From Granulicella sp. S156 (GTDB lineage Bacteria > Acidobacteriota > Terriglobia > Terriglobales > Acidobacteriaceae): a stretch of 61,438 nucleotides of DNA. The translations under genes and the position numbers were made by a program. Of the stretch, positions 25,518 through 34,067 are shown in pieces. Every line of letters starts with the position of its first letter. Within the stretch, counting starts at the first letter, position 1. The DNA lies in assembly GCF_009766105.1 (NCBI RefSeq), contig NZ_LMUH01000022.1, positions 576,571 to 638,008 of the forward strand, read 5' to 3'. The notes beneath the pieces are model-generated. The model saw only the letters and a program-made list of their open reading frames with translations. It ran no database searches and was not told where the DNA came from.

Positions 25518-28500
25518 ATGCGGAGTCGTATGCCCTCGATAAAGAAGATCTATACCGTTCGTTCGCTGATAGCCTGCACCAGCATGACCATCCTTCTCTG
25601 TAGCTCGGGCATAGCGGCGAGCAGTCAGCAATACGACGCTGCTCGAAGCGTGCCAACAGATGCACTTGTGCAGGGCTTTCAACATCCTCCCGCTCCGGCG
25701 CGGCTGCGTTGTTATTGGTGGTGGCTGAATGGACACACTACCGAGGCCACCATCACACGCGACCTGGAGGAAATGTCGAAGAAAGGCTATGGCGGCGCGC
25801 TGTTGGTAGACGCCAACGGCGCCAACCAGAACGGCAACGACAATGTTCCGCCAGGCCCGGAGTTCGGCAGTCCCGCGTGGACCAAACTTTACGTTCATGC
25901 CCTGAAAGAGGCCGACCGGCTGGGCCTGGAGATCACGCTCAACATTACGAGTGGCTGGAATCTGGGTAGCCCTCTGGTCAAGCCGAAGGATGCGTCGAAG
26001 CTGTTGACCTGGTCGCGTGTCATCGTCATGCCGAAGCAATTGGCGTTTATCCAGATCGAGATGCCGCCGACAAAGAACGGCTTCTATCAGCAGATTGCGG
26101 TGCTTGCCTATCCGTTGCATCGCGGCGCCGATCTCCCCGGAGACCGTGGAAGCAAGCGCAGTGCTCTCCCTGGATTGAGCTATAAGTCGGCATCGGCAGA
26201 GATGGGCTTCTCCATGCCCGATGCCACCTCACTACTAACCGACACCACTCCAGAGAAGAAGGACGAAGATGTCGAACTCTCGGAGATTCAGGACATCACT
26301 CATCAAGTGGATACAGATGGAACTGTCCACTGGGCTCCGCCAGCAAGCAACGCAGTCGCATGGGAGATTCTACGCATCGGCTATACGGATTCAGACGCAC
26401 GCATATCTACGTCGAGCGATACGTGGCAGGGGCTGGCCATCGATTATCTCGATCCGCACGCCTTCGATCTTTACTGGAAGATAAACGTAGAACCCTTGCT
26501 GGCCGCGGCCAAACCCTACGTCGGCAAGAGCCTGAAGTATGTCGCTACCGATAGCTGGGAGCTGGGTGGCACCAACTGGACAGCCGCATTCGGCAAAGAA
26601 TTCAACCAACGAAGAGGATACGACCCAACCCTTTACCTGCCTGTCGTTGCCGGCCGCATCGTAGGCAGCCGTGACCTCAGTACCCGCTTTCTCACCGATC
26701 TGCGACGCACTGTCGGCGACCTCGTCAACACGCACTACGATCGAATGGCCTTGCGTGCGAAGTCCTATGGCCTCGGCATTCAGTGCGAGTCCGGCGGTCC
26801 ACACGGAGCACCAATCGATGCACTAGAAACTTTTCGCTCCAGTGCAGTCCCGCAGACTGAATATTGGGCAATGTCCAAAGAGCATCGCACCTCCGACGAA
26901 GCACGTTACTTCGTCAAGGAGGGTTCCAGCGCAGCTCACATCTATGGCCGTCCCTTCGCCGCAGCGGAAGGCATGACCTCCATCGGCAATCATTGGAACG
27001 AATCTATCGGGATGAACCTTCGGCCATCGTTCGATCAGGCGCTTACCGAAGGAATGAATCGCCTCGTCTGGCATGCGTTCACCTCATCGCCGCCGGAACT
27101 GGGCCTGCCTGGACAGGAGTACTTTGCCGGAACTCACATGAATCCCAATGTGACGTGGTGGCGTGACTCAACTCCATTCTTTCAATATCTAAACCGCTCG
27201 CAGTTCCTCATGCAGCAGGGACTTCCCGTCAGCGACGTTCTCTACTACTACGGAGACAACGTGCCGAACTTCGTACGCTTGAAGCGTGACGATCCAGCCA
27301 AAATCCTGCCCGGATACGACTACGACGTCACAGATACTGAGGCCCTGCTGCACCGGTTCTCTTTTGAAGAAGGCGTCCTCAGTACGCCTGAGGGCATTCG
27401 CTACCGTGCATTAGCTCTGCCGGCGTCGCGCATCCTTCCTCTCGCTGTATTGCAGTTCATGCAACGCTATGTCGAAGCCGGCGGAACACTGATCGGAGAA
27501 CGTCCGCTCCGCAGTCAAGGCATTACTTCGGCATCGGACGAGCAAGCGTTCCAACTCCTCGCCAACCACCTATGGAGAGACTGCGAAACCAGCACCAGCC
27601 ACCATATTGCCACTGGAAAGGGCCAACTCTACTGCACCGCAAAGGCGCACGAAGCACTTCAGGCTATGGGCGTCCCGCCTGACCTGCAGGAGGCCGACAC
27701 GCAACAACCCATGCTGGACTATGCCCATCGCCACACCGCGCAGGCAGACATATATTTCATTCGCAACACTCTGGACACTCCGGTAAAGGCCACTGTGTTG
27801 CTCCGCTCGGACAAAGGCCAGCCTGAACTCTTCCACGCCGACACAGGAGCAGTCGAGACTACTCTCTTGTTCTCTCCAACGTCTGACGCGCGAACGATGC
27901 TGCCGTTATCGCTCGACGCGCGCGGATCGATCTTCATCATCCTTCGCCATCACACGCCACTCAAACATGTAACTCGCATCGAACACAACGGAAGTGTCTT
28001 GTACGACTCGGAGTTCCCTGCCAAAGAATCTCTGCCAGCCTCGTTGACCATCGTTCAACACGGAAAGGCCGTTTGGCTGTCGACGCATCTCCCTGGCTCC
28101 TACAATGTCCTCTTCTCTGACGGCACAAGCAGTACCGTTTCTACAGACAAGATCGACCCCATCGCCATAGCGGGCCCCTGGACGCTCAACTTTCCTCCGA
28201 ACTGGGGCGCTCCGCCTCAGATACAGCTGGACAAGCTGCAATCCTGGACAGCCTTCAACGATGCTGGCGTGCGCTACTTCTCCGGTCGAGCTACCTACCG
28301 CACCTCTCTGCAGCTCACAGCCAGCCAGGCAAACGCGGCTTCGTCCACCGAATTGAATCTTGGAGAGGTGCATGAAGTTGCCGCTGTAAGAATCAATGGA
28401 GGCAACGCCGGCATTCTCTGGAAGTCACCCTACATAGTTCCACTCCATGGACTCCTGCATGCCGGAGAAAACGAGATCGAGATCGACGTCACCAACCTAT

Positions 28501-28661
28501 GGCCAAACCGCCTCATAGGAGACGCACAGGAAAGTCAGGGTAAGCACTACACCTGGACCAACATTCGCCAGTACACCAAAGACTCACCACTGCTACCCTC
28601 CGGAATCATTGGGCCGGTAGAACTGGATCCCGTCTACAACCTCCCGCTCGCTGTACGTTGA
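25518..28661 (+). CDS. GH106-like glycoside hydrolase, probable alpha-L-rhamnosidase
   Basis: A 1,047-residue secreted enzyme with a signal peptide (LIACTSMTILLCSSGIAA, residues about 17-34). The catalytic part opens with RCYWWWLNGHTTEATITRDL and EEMSKKGYGGALLVDANG, the signature opening of GH106-related alpha-L-rhamnosidases, followed by EADRLGLEITLNITSGW and a (beta/alpha)8 barrel. The C-terminal quarter has a beta-sandwich like the sugar-binding domain of GH2 enzymes (ELNLGEVHEVAAVRINGG, ENEIEIDVTNLWPNRLIGD). Removal of terminal L-rhamnose from glycans or plant glycosides is the expected reaction. Rhamnose catabolic genes lie 23-35 kb to the right in the same window. The ATG at 25518 or at 25530 (with GGAG upstream) may be the start. 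Confidence 0.8.
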   Translation: MRSRMPSIKKIYTVRSLIACTSMTILLCSSGIAASSQQYDAARSVPTDALVQGFQHPPAPARLRCYWWWLNGHTTEATITRDLEEMSKKGYGGALLVDANGANQNGNDNVPPGPEFGSPAWTKLYVHALKEADRLGLEITLNITSGWNLGSPLVKPKDASKLLTWSRVIVMPKQLAFIQIEMPPTKNGFYQQIAVLAYPLHRGADLPGDRGSKRSALPGLSYKSASAEMGFSMPDATSLLTDTTPEKKDEDVELSEIQDITHQVDTDGTVHWAPPASNAVAWEILRIGYTDSDARISTSSDTWQGLAIDYLDPHAFDLYWKINVEPLLAAAKPYVGKSLKYVATDSWELGGTNWTAAFGKEFNQRRGYDPTLYLPVVAGRIVGSRDLSTRFLTDLRRTVGDLVNTHYDRMALRAKSYGLGIQCESGGPHGAPIDALETFRSSAVPQTEYWAMSKEHRTSDEARYFVKEGSSAAHIYGRPFAAAEGMTSIGNHWNESIGMNLRPSFDQALTEGMNRLVWHAFTSSPPELGLPGQEYFAGTHMNPNVTWWRDSTPFFQYLNRSQFLMQQGLPVSDVLYYYGDNVPNFVRLKRDDPAKILPGYDYDVTDTEALLHRFSFEEGVLSTPEGIRYRALALPASRILPLAVLQFMQRYVEAGGTLIGERPLRSQGITSASDEQAFQLLANHLWRDCETSTSHHIATGKGQLYCTAKAHEALQAMGVPPDLQEADTQQPMLDYAHRHTAQADIYFIRNTLDTPVKATVLLRSDKGQPELFHADTGAVETTLLFSPTSDARTMLPLSLDARGSIFIILRHHTPLKHVTRIEHNGSVLYDSEFPAKESLPASLTIVQHGKAVWLSTHLPGSYNVLFSDGTSSTVSTDKIDPIAIAGPWTLNFPPNWGAPPQIQLDKLQSWTAFNDAGVRYFSGRATYRTSLQLTASQANAASSTELNLGEVHEVAAVRINGGNAGILWKSPYIVPLHGLLHAGENEIEIDVTNLWPNRLIGDAQESQGKHYTWTNIRQYTKDSPLLPSGIIGPVELDPVYNLPLAVR

Positions 28662-28699
28662 GCTCGTAGCCTGCTTAAATTGCGGTAGTTTGCTTTTCG

Positions 28700-28726
28700 C
28701 CGTCATCCTGAAGCGTTAGCTGACGG
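28700..28726. terminator. Weak bidirectional hairpin between convergent genes
   Basis: Arms ccgtca (28700-28705) and tgacgg (28721-28726) enclose a 15-nt loop in the 108-bp gap between the GH106 gene and the sensor kinase gene, which converge here. The U content on either side is low, so the call is tentative. Confidence 0.35.
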
Positions 28727-28769
28727 AACCCTGTATTGCTTCTGCCGCCAATTGCACTGGTCGAAGCAC

Positions 28770-30254
28770 TTAGATCGCGTTGCTATGCTCGATCTGCGAA
28801 AGCTTATATCCAGGGAATGCTGTCGCGGAAATGATCGGCAGTCGAATCGTTATTTCCAGGCCTGTGGGCCGAAGATTGGCGGCGCTGATCGTACCGCGGT
28901 GCAAACGTATCGCTTCAGAGGCAATAGCCAGACCGAGGCCGTTTCCTTCCGTACCTTCTACATCTCCGTTCACTCGATAGAAGGGCTGAAAGATTGCTAG
29001 AAGAGAATCTTCCGGCACTCCAGGACCATGGTCCTGCACAGTCACAATGGCAATGGGTTCCGGCACGCTCTGATCGACTTCCAAAACAATCAGGACATTG
29101 CTCCCTGGCGGTGTGAAACGAATCGCGTTACGAATAATGTTTTCAAAAGCGCTTCGCAACGCATGTGGGTCTGCATTCCCTACAATAACGGAATCAGGCG
29201 AGTGAAGACTTACAGACTTGCCCACCGCTTGTGCTTCGAAGTTGCCGTCGGCAGCCGCTGCCTCGACGAGCTGAGCAAGGTCTAGGTCTTCTCTTGCAGC
29301 TGACGAAAGCTCGGCTTCAAGACGTGAGAGCGTTAGAAGTTGCCCTATCAATAGATCGATCCTCGCAACATCCCGATCCAGACGCTGAAACATGTCGTCG
29401 GACTCTGCCGAGGAACGCTTCTTTAGGAGTGCCAGAGAGAGATTGATGCGAGCCAGAGGAGAGCGCAGCTCATGCGATACGGAGTTCAAAAGCTTTTTTT
29501 GGGTTTGAATCAATAGGTCAAGACGACCGACCATCGAGTCAAAATCTTTTGCCAGAGATGACAACTCGTCAAAGCGCCTCGAGACAGTAGACGGCACCCG
29601 CGCTTTGAGGTCTCCTTGAGCGACTCTTCTAGCCGTCGACTGAATGCTATGGATCGGTGACGCGATATGATGCGCAAGTGCGAAGCAGAGTACAGTGACC
29701 AAAAGGATCAGGGAGATGGTATACGGGAGACCCTCTCCCAGAAATGCGTCTCGTATCTCACGCATACCAGGCTTCAGGTAGAGCACCAGTATGTAGGGAT
29801 GCCCTGAGGGAGAGATAAACTTGTAGGCTGCGATACGGGCTCGCAGTACGACGAGCTGGCCATCCTTGGCTGCGTGCGCAACCCTGAGACCGTCGTTTGT
29901 CAGCCGCCTCGACAGCACGTCTTTATAGAATCCATCGAGCAAGAAGAGTTGCTTCGCACTATCGTCATCATTGCTTTGCGAAAAACGGGCAAACGCTTCA
30001 GGGCCGCCCGATTCATAGGCCTTCACGGCTTCAGCTGCCAGGATAGGAGCTACTGTCGCGTACATGTTTGGAGCAGAGACCTGCCTCATGCCAGTGAAGT
30101 GACTGCCAAGAAACACAATGGCGAGAATGCCCCAGGCAGTCACCCAAAACCAAAGGAAGATGGTTAGGAAGAGCCGGTATATAGGCACTCTGGCTCTTAC
30201 CCTGAGGAGCTTTGCTTGAAGATTAAATGGCAAATAATCTCCGTTCCTGATCAT
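28770..30254 (-). CDS. Sensor histidine kinase, CpxA-like
   Basis: A 494-residue membrane kinase. One helix at about residues 27-50 (LFLTIFLWFWVTAWGILAIVFLG split) and another at about 172-193 enclose a periplasmic sensor of about 120 residues. A HAMP segment follows (IASPIHSIQSTARRVAQGDL), then the H-box SVSHELRSPLARINLSLALL cut here at 19 residues, with His near 262, and a HATPase domain with N-box FENIIRNAIRFTPPG, G1 QDHGPGVPEDS and G2 GNGLGLAIA. The arrangement matches CpxA. Its likely partner, the OmpR-type regulator at 31666-32418, is on the same strand but separated from it by a gene on the other strand. Both have a GTAAG-type box upstream. Confidence 0.9.
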   Translation of the reverse strand: MIRNGDYLPFNLQAKLLRVRARVPIYRLFLTIFLWFWVTAWGILAIVFLGSHFTGMRQVSAPNMYATVAPILAAEAVKAYESGGPEAFARFSQSNDDDSAKQLFLLDGFYKDVLSRRLTNDGLRVAHAAKDGQLVVLRARIAAYKFISPSGHPYILVLYLKPGMREIRDAFLGEGLPYTISLILLVTVLCFALAHHIASPIHSIQSTARRVAQGDLKARVPSTVSRRFDELSSLAKDFDSMVGRLDLLIQTQKKLLNSVSHELRSPLARINLSLALLKKRSSAESDDMFQRLDRDVARIDLLIGQLLTLSRLEAELSSAAREDLDLAQLVEAAAADGNFEAQAVGKSVSLHSPDSVIVGNADPHALRSAFENIIRNAIRFTPPGSNVLIVLEVDQSVPEPIAIVTVQDHGPGVPEDSLLAIFQPFYRVNGDVEGTEGNGLGLAIASEAIRLHRGTISAANLRPTGLEITIRLPIISATAFPGYKLSQIEHSNAI

Positions 30255-30314
30255 TGAACATCACTTTGATGTATACGACACAACTCTGCCCACGGACGGG
30301 CTCCTCGCCAAATC

Positions 30315-30353
30315 TATACAAATCCTTACAGTCGCTTCACGTTTCCTGACCGC
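30315..30353 (-). promoter_or_regulatory. CpxR-box-like site upstream of the sensor kinase gene
   Basis: On the minus strand GTAAG-GATTT-GTATA (30329-30315) follows the GTAAA-N5-GTAAA pattern known for CpxR. It is 61 bp upstream of the kinase start. The block tacaaatc-N-t-N-aca plus tttcctgac recurs with the same spacing at 32502-32538, ahead of the response regulator gene. The surrounding 245-bp region (30255-30499) otherwise shows nothing distinct. Confidence 0.55.
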
Positions 30354-30499
30354 ATGCCATATCTGGACCACATACCTTTCGAATAGAGATATTCGTCCTG
30401 TTGGAGAGCTATGCGTTTCAGAAGTAACAAATCCTCATGCGCATTCTATTCCGCGCGGGCTGTTAGCTTAACATCCTGGGCCTGATTGGGCCTCACAAG

Positions 30500-31627
30500 G
30501 TGCATGTCTCTCTGATCTGGAGACGCACTTTGAGAAGAGCAACAAGGCTCCGGCCACACTTTGCCCTTGCCTGCACCCCACTTCTCTTGTGTCTATTCCC
30601 TTATACTGCGCCTGCTCAGCAACAAACTGTTGGGCTGGAGATTAGCAGCAGCGTTCTGCCGGAAGAACCGCGGCCCCAGTTAGGTCCACAAAAATCGGCT
30701 GATGGTTCAGCCAGCGTCTCCGGTGTCGTGCTCGACATAAGCGGAGCCTCTGTTTCAGGAGCACAGGTCAGCTTGACCGATATGGGCGGAGCACAACAGC
30801 GCACGCTGCTATCCGGCGCACATGGCGAATTCTCCTTTACCAGGCTTCCTCCCGGTTCCTATCTCGTCATCGTCCACGCCAAGGGCCTTGAGCCCTTTAC
30901 CTCTGCGGAGTTCGATATCACCGCACAACAGGCCTATGAGCTCCCCAGGATTTTGCTGCCGGTTGCAACGGCAAGTACGGAGATTACTGTCCGCCCCACT
31001 GAAGTGATTGCCGCTGAGCAGGTAAAAGCGGAAGAGAAACAGCGCCTGCTCGGCATCATCCCGAACTTCTACGTGAGCTACGTTCATGACCCAGCTCCGC
31101 TTACCACGAAACAGAAATACGCCCTTGCTTCGCACGACACCCTCGATTGGACCTCGTTCGTGGGCGTCAGCGTAACAGCGGGCATCGAGCAGGCGAATAA
31201 CAGCTTTGCCGGATACGGGCAAGGCGCCGCAGGATACGGCAAGCGCTGGGCCGCACAGTTTGGCAACGGGCGTTCAAGCGACTACCTGAGTAATGCAGTA
31301 TTTCCCTCGATCTTTCACCAGGATCCACGCTACTTCTACCAGGGAACCGGAACGAAGAAGTCGCGCCTGTATCACGCGGTGAGTAGCGCCTTTGTCACGC
31401 GCAGTGACAGCGGAAATACTATGCCGAACTATTCCTATCTCCTCGGGGCCATGTGTTCGGGCGCTCTCTCCAATGCATACTATCCTCACGCAGATCGAGG
31501 GCTGAACCTCGTCTTTACCAATTCCTTCATTGGCATTGCCGGACGAGCAGGGGGAAATGTCCTCCAGGAGTTTATAGGGAAGCGCTTGACGAAAAACTCA
31601 TCGGCTTCGGCCAATGGAAAACCGTGA
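30500..31627 (+). CDS. Secreted protein with carboxypeptidase-regulatory-like domain and acidobacterial C-terminal domain of unknown function
   Basis: A 375-residue protein starting at GTG 30500. A signal peptide (FALACTPLLLCLFPYTAPA, residues about 21-39) is followed by a short linker and a carboxypeptidase-regulatory-like beta-sandwich at about 70-150 (VSGVVLDISGASVSGAQVSL). The rest (LASHDTLDWTSFVGVSVTAG, GYGQGAAGYGKRWAAQFG, FPSIFHQDPRYFYQGTG, NYSYLLGAMCSGALSNAYYP) resembles a hypothetical family frequent in Acidobacteriota, glycine- and aromatic-rich like an envelope protein, function unknown. The gene lies in reverse between the sensor kinase and response regulator genes and may be a target of that system. 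Confidence 0.75.
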   Translation: MHVSLIWRRTLRRATRLRPHFALACTPLLLCLFPYTAPAQQQTVGLEISSSVLPEEPRPQLGPQKSADGSASVSGVVLDISGASVSGAQVSLTDMGGAQQRTLLSGAHGEFSFTRLPPGSYLVIVHAKGLEPFTSAEFDITAQQAYELPRILLPVATASTEITVRPTEVIAAEQVKAEEKQRLLGIIPNFYVSYVHDPAPLTTKQKYALASHDTLDWTSFVGVSVTAGIEQANNSFAGYGQGAAGYGKRWAAQFGNGRSSDYLSNAVFPSIFHQDPRYFYQGTGTKKSRLYHAVSSAFVTRSDSGNTMPNYSYLLGAMCSGALSNAYYPHADRGLNLVFTNSFIGIAGRAGGNVLQEFIGKRLTKNSSASANGKP

Positions 31628-31665
31628 GCGGGACGAAATGAAAACCAGAAAAAATAAAACACCTT

Positions 31666-32418
31666 TCATTCAGTCGTGGTACTAGTACCCGGAGGCCACG
31701 CATAAAGATAGCCAACTCCGCGCACGCTCCGAATCCTCTCAGCGCCATCGCTCTGTGGGCCAAGCTTGCGGCGAAGGTTGCTGATGTGGAGGTCGATGCT
31801 TCGATCGAAAGGGGAAAACTTTCGGTCGAGAACAGTCTCAACAAGTGCCTCACGGGTTAGGATCTGGCCGGGCGCTTCGAAGAACGCGCGTAATAGATCG
31901 AACTCCGCGGAGGTCAGCCGCAGAAACTCACTCGCCCTGGACACGGTGCGCGCCGCCAGATCGAGCTCGATATCTCCCGAATGGATCACAGGGGGGCGCG
32001 ATGCGGTACTGCTTTCGGATTGCCATCCGGACCTACGGAGAATAGCCGAGATTCGGGCGATCAATTCGCGGGGACTGAACGGCTTCGGCAAGTAGTCGTC
32101 GGCGCCGAGTTCAAGGCCCAGGATGCGGTCGAACTCGTCTCCCTTTGCTGTAAGCATCAGGATAGGTGTCCGGACACGCATTCTGATCTCCCGCAGAACG
32201 TCAAAGCCCTTCTTATCCGGCAACATGACATCCAGGACAATCAGCTCATAATTTCCCTCGAGTGCCGCTCTTATTCCTTCTCCTCCGGTATGGACTGCGG
32301 ACACCATAAAGCCCTCCGGCTCCAGGTATTGCGTCACCAGATGGCACAAATCACGGTCGTCATCCACTACCAGCAGACGTGGGTTCGCTGGCTGTGTCAC
32401 GCCCTTCGAACTGAGCAA
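31666..32418 (-). CDS. OmpR/CpxR-family response regulator
   Basis: A 250-residue two-domain regulator. The receiver domain has the acidic cluster VVDDD (residues 17-21), the phosphoacceptor Asp63 in LIVLDVMLPDKKG and the Lys in LTAKGDE. The C-terminal winged helix (residues about 150-245) carries LRLTSAEFDLLRAFFEAPGQ, RSIDLHISNLRRKLG and RIRSVRGVGYLY, typical of OmpR. Translation probably starts at TTG 32418 with GGAGA upstream; GTG 32400 is an alternative. It is the expected partner of the CpxA-like kinase at 28770-30254, displaced by the opposite-strand gene between them. A CpxR-like box 82 bp upstream suggests autoregulation. Confidence 0.9.
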   Translation of the reverse strand: MLSSKGVTQPANPRLLVVDDDRDLCHLVTQYLEPEGFMVSAVHTGGEGIRAALEGNYELIVLDVMLPDKKGFDVLREIRMRVRTPILMLTAKGDEFDRILGLELGADDYLPKPFSPRELIARISAILRRSGWQSESSTASRPPVIHSGDIELDLAARTVSRASEFLRLTSAEFDLLRAFFEAPGQILTREALVETVLDRKFSPFDRSIDLHISNLRRKLGPQSDGAERIRSVRGVGYLYAWPPGTSTTTE

Positions 32419-32499
32419 GGTCTATATCTCCGCGAACCAAAGAAGCGGCTCCTATTCATGATACCCCTGAGAATCTGCCCCAAAGCTATTCTCAGCCAG

Positions 32500-32538
32500 C
32501 TTACAAATCTTCACACTTCGCAGAGCTTTCCTGACAGC
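32500..32538 (-). promoter_or_regulatory. CpxR-box-like site upstream of the response regulator gene
   Basis: On the minus strand GTGAA-GATTT-GTAAG (32514-32500) fits the CpxR GTAAA-N5-GTAAA pattern. The 37-nt stretch 32502-32538 matches 30317-30353 at 25 positions without gaps, concentrated in two blocks (tacaaatc and tttcctgac). The adjoining 342-bp region (32419-32760) also holds one possible small gene. Confidence 0.55.
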
Positions 32539-32582
32539 ACCGTCCGGGGCTGCCCGCGACAATGAAAACCATGGAGGGAACG

Positions 32583-32669
32583 ATGAAGCCCCATATCTCG
32601 CTCAGCTTCAATCGAATTGCATGGGCAGTATCGTTCTTTGTAATTCGCGTGGTCATCCTTCTTACATAA
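32583..32669 (+). CDS. Possible 28-residue single-span membrane protein
   Basis: An ATG at 32583 follows a good Shine-Dalgarno (ggaggg at 32573-32578). The 28 codons encode a short polar head (MKPHISLSFNR) and a hydrophobic segment (AWAVSFFVIRVVILL) before a TAA. It lies 45 bp downstream of the CpxR-like site, between the response regulator and the beta-propeller gene. Small membrane proteins and leader peptides look like this, but chance cannot be excluded from one sequence. Confidence 0.35.
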   Translation: MKPHISLSFNRIAWAVSFFVIRVVILLT

Positions 32670-32760
32670 CCGATTGTGTGTCCATAAATTCTTCTAAGCC
32701 TAGACAGGGAAGTAGATCATTTCATGGATTCAAAACAGCATTTTGGAGGAGGTCGAGACA

Positions 32761-33864
32761 ATGATTGCTGAATCTACAACCCCTGGTCCTGCCGCGGCAA
32801 TAAAAGGGAAAAAGAACCGCGCCATGACCAATATGCGCAAGGTGACAGTAGCAGTTGTCGTTGCGCTGGTCAGTTTCCTCGGAGTGGCATTGGCCTACTT
32901 GATCTATCCTGGGACGCCAAGTCGGTCCAGGTTCATGGCTTTCGATGGTTTTATCGAGCTTCCGAAGAGCGGCGGACTCCTCACCGTTCTCGATTATCTG
33001 ACATTAAGCGATCACACGCTGTTCGTTACCAATGAATCGTCGGGCGCCTTATTCAAAATCGTTTTGGATTCAAGTAAACCGGCCGCAGGTATCGTATCGG
33101 AAATGCCTGGGTCCGGCGCCGCTCACGGTGTCGCCTTGCTGCCCGAAGCGAACGTTGCCTTCATGACACGAAGCGAAACGAACATGGTGGATGTCTTCGA
33201 TCCAGAATCTCTCCAACAGCTTGTAAGTATCCCCGTTGCGGATGATGCAGATGCCATACTCTATGTCCCATCGGGAAAGCTCGTGTATGTAGCCAATGGA
33301 GACGCAAAATTGGCGACCTTGATCGATTCGGAAAAGCGCATAACCGTAGGGGCCATTCCGCTTCCTGGAAAGCCCGAGTTTCCTGCGCTGGACCCGAAGA
33401 CAGGCTTGCTCTATCAAAATCTCGTAGACATCAACTCGATAGCTGCAATCGACCTTGGCAAGCGATCAGTAGTAGGACAATGGTCTCTCGCCCCATGCAA
33501 AGGGCCGTCCGGGATGGCTATTGATTCCGTGCAGCGGCGGCTCTTCGCGGTCTGCTCCGGGAATGCCAGACTAATAGTGTTCGATCTGGAGACACATCGA
33601 GTGATCACGTCGCTAAAGATCGGCGGGGGCCCTGATGCAGTGGCATTCGACCAAACCCTTCATCGAATCTACTCTGCCGGACGAGCTGGAAAATTAACAG
33701 TGATCCAGCAAGACGGTCCCGACGTCTATCGGGTACTGGACGAGATACGTACCCACTATGGAGCCCATACTCTCGCTGTAGACCCTGTTTCCCATAAGGT
33801 CTTCGTAGCCTACGCAAGCCTCTTCGCTCCCCCCAGGATCGCCGTCTTCTCCCCCATACCGTGA
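32761..33864 (+). CDS. Membrane-anchored beta-propeller (YVTN/SMP-30-like) protein
   Basis: A 367-residue protein with one N-terminal transmembrane helix at about residues 28-48 (VTVAVVVALVSFLGVALAYL) and a periplasmic beta-propeller built of about seven 40-45-residue blades (VTNESSGALFKIVLD, VAFMTRSETNMVDVFDPESL, LVYVANGDAKLATLIDSEKR, LFAVCSGNARLIVFDLETH, RIYSAGRAGKLTVIQQDG). Such YVTN-type propellers are common surface or periplasmic proteins without a single function; no catalytic residues are evident. The start is ATG 32761 with GGAGGAGG at 32745-32752; an in-frame TTG at 32743 is upstream of that site. It is divergent from the response regulator gene and may be controlled by it. Confidence 0.8.
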   Translation: MIAESTTPGPAAAIKGKKNRAMTNMRKVTVAVVVALVSFLGVALAYLIYPGTPSRSRFMAFDGFIELPKSGGLLTVLDYLTLSDHTLFVTNESSGALFKIVLDSSKPAAGIVSEMPGSGAAHGVALLPEANVAFMTRSETNMVDVFDPESLQQLVSIPVADDADAILYVPSGKLVYVANGDAKLATLIDSEKRITVGAIPLPGKPEFPALDPKTGLLYQNLVDINSIAAIDLGKRSVVGQWSLAPCKGPSGMAIDSVQRRLFAVCSGNARLIVFDLETHRVITSLKIGGGPDAVAFDQTLHRIYSAGRAGKLTVIQQDGPDVYRVLDEIRTHYGAHTLAVDPVSHKVFVAYASLFAPPRIAVFSPIP

Positions 33865-34067
33865 AGACGTGTTTGCAACACGTGAAGCCGGCCTCATGAA
33901 CACGCTCACGGACAGGGAGAAATACTGACCGGATGTGTCGCTCATACAATTGCGCCACGTTGGGCGCTCTTTCGCTAAACTGCCGTCATCCATCAAACCT
34001 CAGCGACAGCGACTGCTTCCACGGAATAAGATGGAACACGCAAATTGCAAGTAAAGGGGATGAATAG

